Positions 21,744 to 30,222 of a stretch of 64,000 nucleotides of DNA are shown in pieces. Source of the stretch: Candidatus Rubrivivax defluviihabitans (GTDB lineage Bacteria; Pseudomonadota; Gammaproteobacteria; Burkholderiales; Burkholderiaceae_C); assembly GCA_016709385.1 (NCBI GenBank), contig JADJMW010000023.1, forward strand, positions 1-64,000, given 5' to 3'. The position numbers and the translations under genes are program-made. Under the pieces are notes generated by a model, which was not told the DNA's origin, ran no database searches, and saw only the letters and a list, made by a program, of their open reading frames with translations. Position 1 is the stretch's first letter. Every line of letters begins with the position of its first letter.

Positions 21744-22832
21744 ATGAACACGTCCTTGTCTCGCAAGCGCTTTCTTCAAGGTTCCGCCGCGGCCGTGGCC
21801 GCAGCCTTCGTCACCCCCCAAGCGGCCCTGGCGAACACCGCCGCTTCAGCTTCTAGCCGTGCCATGCCACTGACCCAAACCTGGGACAAGACCTTTCCCA
21901 AGAGCGCCAAGGTCGATCACCGCAAGGTGACGTTCAAGAACCGCTACGGCATCACGATGGCTGCTGACCTCTACATGCCGAAGAGTGCCGGCGGCCGCAA
22001 GCTGGCCGCGCTGGCCGTGGGCGGGCCGTTCGGTGCGGTGAAGGAGCAATCTTCGGGGCTGTATGCGCAGACGATGGCCGAACGCGGCTATGTCGCGCTG
22101 GCCTTCGACGCCTCCTTCACCGGCGAGAGCGGCGGCGAGCCACGCAACGTCGCCTCGCCGGACATCAACACCGAGGACTTCATGGCGGCGGTCGACTTCC
22201 TCGGCCTGCACCCCCTGGTCGATCGTGAGCGCATCGGCGTCATCGGCATCTGCGGTTGGGGCGGCATGGCACTGAATGCCGTGGCTGCCGACAAGCGCGT
22301 CAAGGCCGTCGTCGCCAGCACCATGTACGACATGACCCGCGTCATGTCCAAGGGTTACAACGACAGCGTGACCGCCGAGCAGCGTGCGCAGGCGCTGGAG
22401 CAAATGAGCCGGCAGCGTTGGAAGGATGCCGCGAACGGGAAGCCGGCGTACCAGCCGGCCTACAACAAATTGAAGGGCGGCGAAGCGCAGTTCTTGGTCG
22501 ATTACCACGACTACTACATGACGCCGCGCGGCTACCACCCGCGGGCGGTCAACTCCGGCAACGCCTGGACGATGACCACGCCGCTGTCGTTCATGAACAT
22601 GCCGATCCTGAGCTACATCAAGGAGATCTCGCCGCGGCCCATCCTGTTCATCCATGGCGAAAAGGCCCACTCGCGCTACTTCAGCGAGACCGCCTACGCG
22701 GCCGCCGCGCAGCCGAAGGAACTGCTGATCATCCCGGGGGCCAACCACGTCGATCTGTACGACCGCATGGACAAGATCCCGTTCGATGCGATCGCCGCCT
22801 TCTTCGACCGCCACCTGAAGGAAGCGGCATGA
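21744..22832 (+). CDS. Exported alpha/beta hydrolase with cysteine nucleophile elbow
   Basis: ATG 21744 has GGAG eight bases upstream. The N-terminus (SLSRKRFLQGSAAAVAAAFV..AALA) resembles a Tat signal with an SRKRFLQ box, though Lys-Arg replaces Arg-Arg. The hydrolase body has RYGITMAADLYMPKSAGG, GERGG-type spacing in FTGESGGEP, the elbow GICGWGG (a Gly-x-Cys-x-Gly nucleophile as in dienelactone hydrolases) and a late histidine in PGANHVDLYD. It has 362 residues and is probably periplasmic. It overlaps the alcohol dehydrogenase gene by four bases. The substrate is unknown; similar proteins accompany AraC-controlled oxidoreductases. Confidence 0.82.
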   Translation: MNTSLSRKRFLQGSAAAVAAAFVTPQAALANTAASASSRAMPLTQTWDKTFPKSAKVDHRKVTFKNRYGITMAADLYMPKSAGGRKLAALAVGGPFGAVKEQSSGLYAQTMAERGYVALAFDASFTGESGGEPRNVASPDINTEDFMAAVDFLGLHPLVDRERIGVIGICGWGGMALNAVAADKRVKAVVASTMYDMTRVMSKGYNDSVTAEQRAQALEQMSRQRWKDAANGKPAYQPAYNKLKGGEAQFLVDYHDYYMTPRGYHPRAVNSGNAWTMTTPLSFMNMPILSYIKEISPRPILFIHGEKAHSRYFSETAYAAAAQPKELLIIPGANHVDLYDRMDKIPFDAIAAFFDRHLKEAA

Positions 22833-23851
22833 CCGACGCCTCGACCTACCTCGCCCACGCCTGGGCCGCCCGCAGCGCCCGCGCTCCGCTGTCGCCGCTG
22901 CAGATCCCGCGCCGCGCGCCGACGCCACGCGACGTGCAGATCGACATCCTGTACTGCGGCATCTGCCACTCCGACCTGCACTACACCCACAACGACTGGG
23001 CGCCCGCGCTCGCCGCGGCCTACCCGGTGGTGCCGGGGCACGAGATCGTCGGCCGCGTCAGCGCGGTGGGCGCCGACGTGACGAGGCACGCGGTCGGCGA
23101 CCTCGTCGCCGTCGGCTGCCTCGTCGACTCGGACCAGACCTGCCCCATCTGCCGCGCCGGGCGCGAGAACTTCTGCCCGAACCTGACGCTGACCTTCGGC
23201 TCGCCCGACCGCCACGGCGCCGCGCCGATGACCTTCGGCGGCTACTCCAGCAGCGTCGTCGTCGACGAGCACTTCGTGCTGCGTGTGCCGGCGAACCTGG
23301 ACCCGGCTGGCGCTGCGCCCCTGCTGTGCGCCGGCATCACGACCTACTCGCCGCTCAAGCGCAACGCCGTCGGCCCCGGCAAGAAGGTGGGCATCGTCGG
23401 CCTGGGCGGGCTGGGCCACATGGGGGTCAAGCTCGCGCGTGCGTTCGGCGCGCAGATCGTCGTGCTGACGACCTCGCCGCGCAAGGCCGCCGACGCGCTG
23501 CGCCTGGGCGCGCACGAGGTGATCGTATCGACCGACGCCGCCGCGATGGCCGCGCACGCCGGCAGCTTCGACTTCATCCTCGACACCGTCTCGGCCGAGC
23601 ACGACATCAACACCATCCTCGGGCTGCTGAAGCTCGAGGGCAACCTGACGCTGGTCGGTGCGCCGGCCAAGCCCCTGGCGCTGTCGTCGTTCGCGCTGAT
23701 CATGGGCAACCGCAGCGTGTCGGGATCGAACATCGGCGACATCGCGCAGACGCAGGAGATGCTGGACTTCTGCGGCGCACACGGCATCACCGCCGACGTC
23801 GAGGTGATCCCGATGCAGCAGGTCAACGAGGCGTGGCAGCGCTTGGAATAG
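22829..23851 (+). CDS. Zinc-dependent alcohol dehydrogenase (YahK/CAD type) ending at an in-frame amber codon
   Basis: Medium-chain dehydrogenase with catalytic zinc site CGICHSDLH and PGHEIVGRV, structural zinc cysteines in QTCPICRAGRENFC, and NADP-binding GLGGLGHMGVKLA. It matches the YahK/cinnamyl-alcohol group, which reduces many aldehydes with NADPH. TAG at 23849-23851 ends it at 340 residues, but the same frame goes on with GDVKYRFVIDMASL, the usual C-terminus, to TGA 23903-23905. Homologues have Lys where the TAG stands (AAG to TAG is a single change), so this is a nonsense mutation or base error removing 17 residues. The start overlaps the hydrolase stop (ATGA). Confidence 0.88.
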   Translation: MTDASTYLAHAWAARSARAPLSPLQIPRRAPTPRDVQIDILYCGICHSDLHYTHNDWAPALAAAYPVVPGHEIVGRVSAVGADVTRHAVGDLVAVGCLVDSDQTCPICRAGRENFCPNLTLTFGSPDRHGAAPMTFGGYSSSVVVDEHFVLRVPANLDPAGAAPLLCAGITTYSPLKRNAVGPGKKVGIVGLGGLGHMGVKLARAFGAQIVVLTTSPRKAADALRLGAHEVIVSTDAAAMAAHAGSFDFILDTVSAEHDINTILGLLKLEGNLTLVGAPAKPLALSSFALIMGNRSVSGSNIGDIAQTQEMLDFCGAHGITADVEVIPMQQVNEAWQRLE

Positions 23852-23919
23852 GGCGACGTCAAGTACCGCTTCGTGATCGACATGGCGTCGCTGAGCGGCG
23901 TCTGAAGGAGGATGGAGCG

Positions 23920-24435
23920 ATGAACTCTGCTACTCCCAACCGCACCACGGACGCTGTTCTCTCGCTCGCCGTCGCTGTCGCTTCGGCGGGTTCCGTCGCA
24001 CCCGCGGCAGCGCAGGGTGCGCCGGCGACGGTGAATCAGTCGATCACCCGCGCCGGCGACCAGGCTTCCGTGGCCGGCCCGGCCGATTTCTTCACCGGCC
24101 GCGTGCGGGTCGATCCGGTCTGGCCGGCCGACGGGCAGATCAATGCGTCGGGCCACTGGGTGACCTTCGAGCCTGGCGCCCGGTCGGCCTGGCACACGCA
24201 TCCGGCGGGCCAGCAGCTCGTCGTGCTCACCGGCGTCGGCCTGACGCAGGAATGGGGCAAGCCCGTGCAGACCATCCGCCCAGGTGACGTTGTCTGGTGC
24301 CCGCCGGGCGTCAAGCATTGGCACGGTGCGACGCCGACCACGGCGATGACGCATCTCGCGGTCACCGGCACGTCGGACGGGAAGAACGTGAGCTGGATGG
24401 AGAAGGTGAGCGATGAGCAGTACCAAGGCAAGTGA
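23920..24435 (+). CDS. Exported cupin-domain protein
   Basis: ATG 23920 follows AAGGAGG. An N-terminal signal-like stretch (LSLAVAVASAGSVAPAAAQG, residues about 14-33) precedes a single cupin barrel: WHTHPAGQQLVVLTGVG carries the first metal-binding HxH block and PPGVKHWHGATPTTAMTHLA the second. It has 171 residues. Such cupins often sit beside carboxymuconolactone-decarboxylase-like genes, as here: its last 23 bases overlap the next gene. The reaction is unknown. Confidence 0.82.
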   Translation: MNSATPNRTTDAVLSLAVAVASAGSVAPAAAQGAPATVNQSITRAGDQASVAGPADFFTGRVRVDPVWPADGQINASGHWVTFEPGARSAWHTHPAGQQLVVLTGVGLTQEWGKPVQTIRPGDVVWCPPGVKHWHGATPTTAMTHLAVTGTSDGKNVSWMEKVSDEQYQGK

Positions 24436-25183
24436 GCGGCCGACGCGGCGCGCGTGGATGGCGGCGGCATCGGCGATGCTCGCGACGCTGTCGAGACCGG
24501 CGATGTCCGTCACCTCCCAGGAGCCCATGACCATGGCCACTGCCAAGACCCTCTCCCCCAGGCAGCAGGCCATTGCGCCGATCACCGCCGCGGCGGCCGT
24601 CGGCGACATGCCGCGCCTGAACGCCGCACTGGCGCAGGGGCTCGACGCCGGGCTGACGATCAGCGAGACGAAGGAACTGCTGGTGCAGCTCTACGCCTAT
24701 GCAGGCTTCCCGCGCAGCCTGAACGCGCTTGGCGAGCTGATGAAGGTGCTGGAGGCGCGCCGCCAGCGCGGCGTGCAGGATGCGCCGGGTCGCGAGCCCG
24801 CGGCGCCCATCCCCAAGGGCAAGGAACTGCTCGCGCTCGGCACTGCGAACCAGACCCAACTGATCGGCGCACCGGTCAGGGGGCCGCTATTCGAGTTCGC
24901 GCCCGCGATCGACGAGTACCTGAAGACCCATCTGTTCGGCGACATCTTCGCCCGCGACAACCTCGACTGGCAGAGCCGCGAACTGGCCACCGTGGGCATG
25001 CTGGCGGCGATGCAAGGCGTCGAGTCTCAGTTGCAGTCGCACATCGCCGTCAGCATGAACGTGGGCTTGACCGCTGCGCAACTGCGCGAGGTGGCCGACG
25101 TGCTGGCCGAAGCGGGTCAGGCCGACGCGACACGGAGAATCCGGGCCGCTCTCGAGCGGCACCTGACGGGCCCTACCCGATGA
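24413..25183 (+). CDS. Carboxymuconolactone decarboxylase-family protein, two CMD domains
   Basis: Two copies of the all-helical CMD fold occur: residues about 55-130 (LAQGLDAGLTISETKELLVQ, then LYAYAGFPRSLNAL) and about 165-250 (LDWQSRELATVGMLAAMQGV, then LQSHIAVSMNVGLTAAQLRE). The usual peroxidase C-x-x-C pair of AhpD proteins is absent, so it is not an AhpD reductase. The first 40 residues contain a twin-arginine-like RRAWMAAASAMLATL, which suggests export; ATG 24413 lies inside the cupin gene. There are 256 residues. A role in detoxifying reactive carbonyl compounds with its neighbours is only an inference. Confidence 0.82.
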   Translation: MSSTKASERPTRRAWMAAASAMLATLSRPAMSVTSQEPMTMATAKTLSPRQQAIAPITAAAAVGDMPRLNAALAQGLDAGLTISETKELLVQLYAYAGFPRSLNALGELMKVLEARRQRGVQDAPGREPAAPIPKGKELLALGTANQTQLIGAPVRGPLFEFAPAIDEYLKTHLFGDIFARDNLDWQSRELATVGMLAAMQGVESQLQSHIAVSMNVGLTAAQLREVADVLAEAGQADATRRIRAALERHLTGPTR

Positions 25184-25193
25184 AAGACCGCCG

Positions 25194-25850
25194 ATGACCA
25201 AGCTCGACATCTTCCAGCGAGAACTGGCAGGCGAAGTGATCTCGTTGCGCGACCCCGAGTACCCGAAGATCGCCGCGCTGATCGCCGAGGCGCAGCGCAT
25301 CACCGCCGAGATGAACACCGGCTACCGCGACCCGGCTGAGGTGCGCGTGCTGTTCAGCCGCCTGGCGGGCGCAACGGTGGACGAATCGTTCTGGCTGCTG
25401 CCACCGTTCTACACCGACTTCGGCAAGAACATCCGCGTCGGGCGCAACGTGTTCGTCAACCACGCCTGCGAGTTCATGGACCGTGGCGGCATCACCATCG
25501 GCGACGATGTGTTGATCGGCCCGAAGGTGAACCTGGTCACGATCAGCCACCCGCTGGACCCGGCGACGCGCCGATCGACGCACTGCGCGCCCATCGTCAT
25601 CGAGAAGGGCGCGTGGCTGGGCGCAGCGGTGTCGGTGATGCCGGGCGTGACCATCGGCGAGAACGCGGTCGTGGCGGCCAACGCGGTGGTGACGCGCGAC
25701 GTGCCGCGAAACACCGTGGTTGGCGGCATCCCGGCGCGGTTCATCCGGCACATCAGTGAGGCGGGATCCGAAGTCTTCGGTGCGGAAGCTGGGGCCGAGT
25801 CGCCACGGCGGCATGTATCGACAGTGGTCGATCAAGCCGGGAGCTTTTGA
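25194..25850 (+). CDS. Sugar O-acetyltransferase (maltose/galactoside acetyltransferase type)
   Basis: Left-handed beta-helix acetyltransferase with hexapeptide repeats: FGKNIRVGRNVFVNHACEFM, GGITIGDDVLIGPKVNLVTI, SHPLDPATRR (the active-site His block), then GAWLGAAVSVMPGVTIGENA and GIPARFIRHI. An N-terminal mac-type helical region (EAQRITAEMN) precedes it. It transfers acetyl from acetyl-CoA to a sugar. There are 218 residues, with a C-terminal tail of about 25 residues beyond the usual end. It follows the CMD-like gene by 10 bases and precedes the cyclophilin-like gene by one base, so it is part of the AraC-flanked run. Confidence 0.87.
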   Translation: MTKLDIFQRELAGEVISLRDPEYPKIAALIAEAQRITAEMNTGYRDPAEVRVLFSRLAGATVDESFWLLPPFYTDFGKNIRVGRNVFVNHACEFMDRGGITIGDDVLIGPKVNLVTISHPLDPATRRSTHCAPIVIEKGAWLGAAVSVMPGVTIGENAVVAANAVVTRDVPRNTVVGGIPARFIRHISEAGSEVFGAEAGAESPRRHVSTVVDQAGSF

Positions 25851-25851
25851 C

Positions 25852-26358
25852 ATGGACCGCTTGCGGCGGCCATCGCTGCGCCACGGCAGATACGGCGCTC
25901 GGACGGGGGCCGCGCTGCTGGCGATGGCGATCGCACTTTCCGCCCACGCCGCCGATGTCCGACGCGACCTTGGCGGTGCTTCCAACGCGCGCTCGGAGAC
26001 GCAGGAGCAGCCCAGCATGTGGATGACCGTCGGCACACAGCGCTTCGCCGTGGCGCTCGAAGACAACCCCACGGCGCGGGCGTTTCAGCAGTTGCTGCCG
26101 ATCACGCTCGACATGGAGGAGTTGAATGGCAACGAGAAGCATGCGGCGCTGCCGCGCAGTTTACCCACGCGCAGTGCCCGGCCCGGCACCCTCCGCGCGG
26201 GCGATGTGATGCTGTACGGCGACAACACGCTCGTGGTGTTTTACGAAACCTTCGCTTCGAGCTACAGCTACACGAGGATCGGCCGAATCGAAGGCAGCGC
26301 CGGGCTGGCCTCGGCGTTGGGTTCGGGCCATCAGCGCGTCACGTTTACGGTGCGGTGA
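25852..26358 (+). CDS. Exported cyclophilin-like fold protein
   Basis: ATG 25852 opens a basic lead and hydrophobic core (TGAALLAMAIALSAHAA), a signal peptide. The mature part (MWMTVGTQRFAVALEDNPTA, FQQLLPITLDMEELNGNEKH, AGDVMLYGDNTLVVFYETF, YTRIGRIEG) is the cyclophilin_like family often seen next to AraC-controlled oxidoreductases. It is not a proven proline isomerase. There are 168 residues. It is the last gene of the run; the next 279 bases to the convergent paiB-like gene hold no gene I can see. Confidence 0.8.
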   Translation: MDRLRRPSLRHGRYGARTGAALLAMAIALSAHAADVRRDLGGASNARSETQEQPSMWMTVGTQRFAVALEDNPTARAFQQLLPITLDMEELNGNEKHAALPRSLPTRSARPGTLRAGDVMLYGDNTLVVFYETFASSYSYTRIGRIEGSAGLASALGSGHQRVTFTVR

Positions 26359-26637
26359 GAAGCCATGCACCGAAGGTGCTCAAGCCCTTTTTCGAGCTTG
26401 CTGTCAAAGAGGCGCAGCGGTTGTCTGCTTTGTGACAACGTCGGTAATGGCCCGCTTTGGCCGCCAGTGTGAGTTCGAGGCGGCGCCAGGAAGCTGACCT
26501 CCGGCGCAAATGACTCAGCCGACCGAAGTCAGCTTGCAGCAACCCCCAGCGGGGACCCGGTCTCGGCCATCAAGCAACATTCATCCCCGAACCCGAGAGC
26601 AGCCGTTTAAGCCGCACAAGCCAGCCAAGGGCTTGAG

Positions 26638-27294
26638 TCACGGTCGCCTGGCACCATCCTGCTCTATCGCCTTGAGGACGAGATCGGCCATTGCCACGGG
26701 CTCGTCGCCGGCCTCCTCTTGCAGGCCCCGCACCGTGCCGTGTCTGTCCTGAATCTCTTCATCCTGGCTGGCCTTCAGCTTTCCCTCCAGCCGTTCGATG
26801 ACGATCTCGATGCCGACGATGCCGCGCATCAACCTGTCGATGAATGAGGTGGGCGCGTCGCCGACGGACCACGGCATCGAACGTCGAGCCTCGTGAGCGT
26901 TGGTGAGGCGGTTCAGCATGTCGAGCATCCAGTCGCGATCCTCAATCGCGCGCGCAACTCCGTGCGCATGCGCCACCACGTAGTTCCAGGTGGGAACGAC
27001 CTTGTCATGCTTCGCCTTGCTAGGGTACCAACCCGGCGTTATGTAGGCCTGCGGTCCCTGGAACATCACCACCGAGGGTGTGGCCGAGTCCAGTTCGCGC
27101 CAGACAACGTTGGCGCGTGAGACGTGCCCGATCAAGGTGCCCAGCGGCCCACGATCGCGATCCAGAAGAAAAGGCACATGGTTCGCGATGAGGCCCTCGC
27201 GGCCGTGGCACACCCAGGCGCCCAACGGGCGGAAAGCCATCAACGAAAAGAGGACCTCGCGATCCGTGAGTTGGTGCAGCGCGTTCACATACAT
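26638..27294 (-). CDS. PaiB-like FMN-binding protein
   Basis: Follows the PaiB/FMN-binding split-barrel pattern: RPLGAWVCHGREGLIANHVP (residues 22-41), GTLIGHVSRANVVWRELD, VMFQGPQAYITPGWYPSKAK and VVPTWNYVVAHAHG, then IVGIEIVIERLEGKLKASQ near the end. There are 218 residues, normal length. PaiB proteins were first described in Bacillus as negative regulators of sporulation and protease genes; in proteobacteria the role is unclear and may be flavin-linked. Its start is 10 bases from the stop of the argO-like gene, so the two are likely cotranscribed. Confidence 0.87.
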   Translation of the reverse strand: MYVNALHQLTDREVLFSLMAFRPLGAWVCHGREGLIANHVPFLLDRDRGPLGTLIGHVSRANVVWRELDSATPSVVMFQGPQAYITPGWYPSKAKHDKVVPTWNYVVAHAHGVARAIEDRDWMLDMLNRLTNAHEARRSMPWSVGDAPTSFIDRLMRGIVGIEIVIERLEGKLKASQDEEIQDRHGTVRGLQEEAGDEPVAMADLVLKAIEQDGARRP

Positions 27295-27304
27295 GCGAGG
27301 TACC

Positions 27305-27952
27305 TCAGATCCCGATCAGCGCGTGCCGCACCAACAGCGCCGACAGCACGAACATGGTCACACCGATCAGGCCATCCAGCGCCTGCCACGACCTGGGCCG
27401 TGCAAACCACGGCGCCAGCCACCGCGCCCCAAAACCGAGCAGCGCAAACCAGAACAGGCTGGCGCCGCTGGCCCCCGCGATGAACCAGCCGCGCAGCGCC
27501 GCTGGCTGCTGGGCGCCAATGCTGCCGACCAACAGCACCGTGTCCAGGTACACGTGTGGATTGAGAAGCGTGAAGGCGGCCGCCTGTGCCACTGCCGCGC
27601 TGCGCCTCAGGCCCGCCCCACCCTTGGCGACGTTCAGCTGATGCACCTGCCGCGCGCGGCGCAGGGCTTGCCATCCATACACCGCCAGGAAGACGGCACC
27701 TGCCAGCGCGAGCACCCGTGCCAGCCCAGGGTTCTGCCCCAGGGCCTGCGCCATGCCCAGAACACCTGCCGCAATCAGGACGGCGTCTGCCACGGCACAG
27801 AACAGCACCACCCTGCCGACGTGCTCACGGCGCAGTCCTTGTCGCAGCACGAAGGCGTTTTGCGCGCCGATGGCCACGATCAGCCCGAAGCTCAAGACCA
27901 GGCCTTGGACGAAGACCGGGAAAGCGAAAGAAGTGGTTGTTGTCAGTGTCAT
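27305..27952 (-). CDS. argO: LysE/ArgO-family amino-acid exporter
   Basis: A membrane protein of 215 residues with about six helices and the LysE signature GLVLSFGLIVAIGAQNAFVL near residues 14-33, followed by RQGLRREHVG and FCAVADAVLIAAGVLGMAQA. The C-terminal half has FTLLNPHVYLDTVLLVGSIG, typical of ArgO. The family exports arginine or lysine from the cytoplasm. It is divergent from an argP-type regulator gene, the standard arrangement for argO, with an inverted repeat between them. ArgP activation in response to arginine is known for the family and inferred here. Confidence 0.88.
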   Translation of the reverse strand: MTLTTTTSFAFPVFVQGLVLSFGLIVAIGAQNAFVLRQGLRREHVGRVVLFCAVADAVLIAAGVLGMAQALGQNPGLARVLALAGAVFLAVYGWQALRRARQVHQLNVAKGGAGLRRSAAVAQAAAFTLLNPHVYLDTVLLVGSIGAQQPAALRGWFIAGASGASLFWFALLGFGARWLAPWFARPRSWQALDGLIGVTMFVLSALLVRHALIGI

Positions 27953-27983
27953 GGTGCGCCGAGCTTGCCAGCCCAGGCGTATG

Positions 27984-28003
27984 TAGACAAACTAATCAGT
28001 CTA
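27984..28003. promoter_or_regulatory. Inverted repeat in the argO-argP divergent region
   Basis: TAGAC and GTCTA are perfect 5-base arms separated by 10 bases, within the 75-base divergent gap. The surrounding AT-rich sequence contains the T-N11-A spacing used by LysR-family regulators, so it is a candidate ArgP site. Function is inferred from position. Confidence 0.5.
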
Positions 28004-28027
28004 ATGTTGATGAAGAGAATCTGAATC

Positions 28028-28924
28028 ATGTTGGACTATGCCGCGCTCGCCGCACTGGCGGCAGTCATTCGGGAGGGCAGTTTCGAGCGCGCGGCCAGCG
28101 CGCTGCATGTCACGCCTTCGGCGGTGTCTCAGCGCATTCGCTCGCTTGAAGAGCGTGTGGGCTGCGCCCTGGTTGTGCGCGAACAGCCCTGCCGAGCCAC
28201 CGACACCGGCCGGCGCCTGTGCCAGCACGTGGACCGCGTACGGCTGCTCGAGCAGGAACTGCAAGGCACGCTGCCGGCGCTGGCGCCTGAAGGCGTCACC
28301 CGCGTGGCGCTGCCGATCGCGGTCAATGCCGACAGCCTGGCAACCTGGTTCGCTCCGGCGATTGCAGCCTTCGCGGCTGACGCCCCGGTGCTGGTGGAGC
28401 TCGCGGTGGACGACCAGGACCACACCACCGAGTGGCTGCGCAGCGGCACGGTGCTGGCGGCCGTGACCGGCACGGGCCGTCCTGCCGCAGGTTGCAACAG
28501 TCGAGCTTTGGGCGCCATGCGCTACGTCGCGGCCGCCAGTCCGGCCTTTGTGGCGCGACATTTCGCAGACGGCATCGGGGCCGGCAGCCTGGCGCGAGCC
28601 CCCAGCCTGATCTTCAACGCAAAGGACGACTTGCAGGCCCGCTGGGCGCGGCGCCTTTGCCACAGGGACGTGACCTTGCCTCGGCATACCGTGCCTTCAC
28701 CCCATGCGTTCGTCGCCGCAGCCACGGCGGGCATGGGTTGGGGCATGCAGCCTCTGTCGCTGATTGCCCAGCACCTGCAGGACGGTTCGCTGGTCGAGAT
28801 GTTGCCCAACAGCCCGCTGGACGTACCGCTGTACTGGCAGCATGCGCGCGCCGCGTCGGCGTTGCTCGATGGGCTGACCCGCGAGATTCTTGCCGCCGCC
28901 GCACGTGCCCTGCTGCCACCTTGA
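28028..28924 (+). CDS. argP: ArgP/LysG-type LysR-family regulator
   Basis: LysR winged helix in residues 1-60 (LDYAALAALAAVIREGSFER, then ALHVTPSAVSQRIRSLEERV) and an effector domain typical of ArgP/IciA, with ALPIAVNADSLATWFAPAI (residues 94-112) and VDDQDHTTEWLRSGTVLAAV. There are 298 residues, the usual length. It senses basic amino acids and activates the divergent exporter gene. It starts ATG 28028. The remaining 251 bases to the next gene (29176) contain no gene I can support. Confidence 0.88.
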   Translation: MLDYAALAALAAVIREGSFERAASALHVTPSAVSQRIRSLEERVGCALVVREQPCRATDTGRRLCQHVDRVRLLEQELQGTLPALAPEGVTRVALPIAVNADSLATWFAPAIAAFAADAPVLVELAVDDQDHTTEWLRSGTVLAAVTGTGRPAAGCNSRALGAMRYVAAASPAFVARHFADGIGAGSLARAPSLIFNAKDDLQARWARRLCHRDVTLPRHTVPSPHAFVAAATAGMGWGMQPLSLIAQHLQDGSLVEMLPNSPLDVPLYWQHARAASALLDGLTREILAAAARALLPP

Positions 28925-29175
28925 TGCACACACGGCTGAGCGCTGGTGACGGACATCGGCCGCTGGCTTCCTACGGAGGTCGGCGTGGAATGCGGAATGG
29001 CCGGTATCGCCGGTCTTGGGCGACAGTTCAGGGTCGGCCACTGCTGCCTGCGCACGTCGGCTATCCGGTAGCTCAATTTGGGAGTCAGCTTTCCGGCGAT
29101 GAGATCGCTCAACCTGTTGTCGCTGGCCGACCCACAGCAGACAACCGCCGAGTCGTGAAGCTGCCGGTCGGCGGC

Positions 29176-30105
29176 CTACGGCTTGGTGGACGCAGCCTGT
29201 TGCGAGAACGAGAGTGCCACGAAGTCCACGAAGGCCCGGACGCGCGCTGCCAACTGGTGGTGCTGCGGATAGACCGCATGGATGTCTGCGTCCGGCGTGT
29301 GGTATTGCGGCAGCACATGCACAAGGCGCCCGATGCGCAGATAGCGCTCGATGTCCCATTCGGCGCGCATCAGGATGCCATGTCCATCGAGTGCCCAGTT
29401 GACGGCGATCTCGCCGTCGTTGGTCGTCAGGTTGCCACGAATCTTCACGGCCTGGGTCGTCGCGCTCTTGCCGCGCCCACTGGTCAGCCGCCACAGGCCA
29501 TAGGCCTCTTCTCCCTGGCGGATGCCGATGCAGTTGTGTTTGGTGAGGTCATTGGGAACCTTCGGCAGACCACGCCTTGAAAGGTACGCAGGCGATGCGC
29601 AGAGCAGCCTGCGGTTCGGCGCAATATGGCGCGAAATCACGCGCGAGTCCGGCGGGGCGCCGAAGCGGATGCAGACGTCGAACGCGTCGTCGGTCAGCGG
29701 CGGCGGGTTCACCGACAGCTGCAGTTGCACTTCCACCTGAGGATGCTTGCGCACGAAGCGCGAGATCAGGGGAGCGACGTGACTGCGGCCGAAGCCCAGC
29801 GTCGCGTTGACCCGGAGCAGCCCTTTGGGTGTGGCCTTGGCCACGCCGAGCATCTCACCCATCTCGTCGATCTCTGCCAGGATGCGCCGTGCACGCTCCA
29901 GGTACATCTCTCCCTCGGGTGTCAGGCTCATACGCCGCGTCGTCCGAACCACCAACCTCACACCGAGGCGCGACTCCATCTGCGACAGGTGCTTGCTCAC
30001 GGCCGGCGTGGTGATGCCCAGTTCACGACCCGCGGCACTCAAGCTGCCTGCTCGAGCAAGCGTGGAAAAGAAGCCCAGATCTGCTGGCTGGATACCGTTG
30101 GTCAT
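29176..30105 (-). CDS. LysR-family regulator of the tartrate operon (TtuA/DmlR type)
   Basis: N-terminal winged helix (LGFFSTLARAGSLSAAGREL, GITTPAVSKHLSQMESRLGV) and a LysR substrate domain with VNATLGFGRSHVAPLISRFV, DVCIRFGAPPDSRVISRHIA and RRLLCASPAYLSRRG, the CrgA/DmlR-like group. There are 309 residues. It is divergent from the tartrate dehydrogenase gene with a 117-base gap, so it probably controls that operon, with tartrate or a related hydroxy acid as ligand. In Agrobacterium vitis the ttu cluster likewise carries a LysR gene; the match here is by context, not by identity. Confidence 0.86.
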   Translation of the reverse strand: MTNGIQPADLGFFSTLARAGSLSAAGRELGITTPAVSKHLSQMESRLGVRLVVRTTRRMSLTPEGEMYLERARRILAEIDEMGEMLGVAKATPKGLLRVNATLGFGRSHVAPLISRFVRKHPQVEVQLQLSVNPPPLTDDAFDVCIRFGAPPDSRVISRHIAPNRRLLCASPAYLSRRGLPKVPNDLTKHNCIGIRQGEEAYGLWRLTSGRGKSATTQAVKIRGNLTTNDGEIAVNWALDGHGILMRAEWDIERYLRIGRLVHVLPQYHTPDADIHAVYPQHHQLAARVRAFVDFVALSFSQQAASTKP

Positions 30106-30222
30106 GCGTCTTCGATTGTTGAACTCAGGTTAACTATGGCTTCACTGTAGTAGCGAACCGAAGGAGTGTCCAGTTCTTACAGTCTCCTCAACCCACCCAC
30201 TTCATCGCTGACGGAGACCTCT

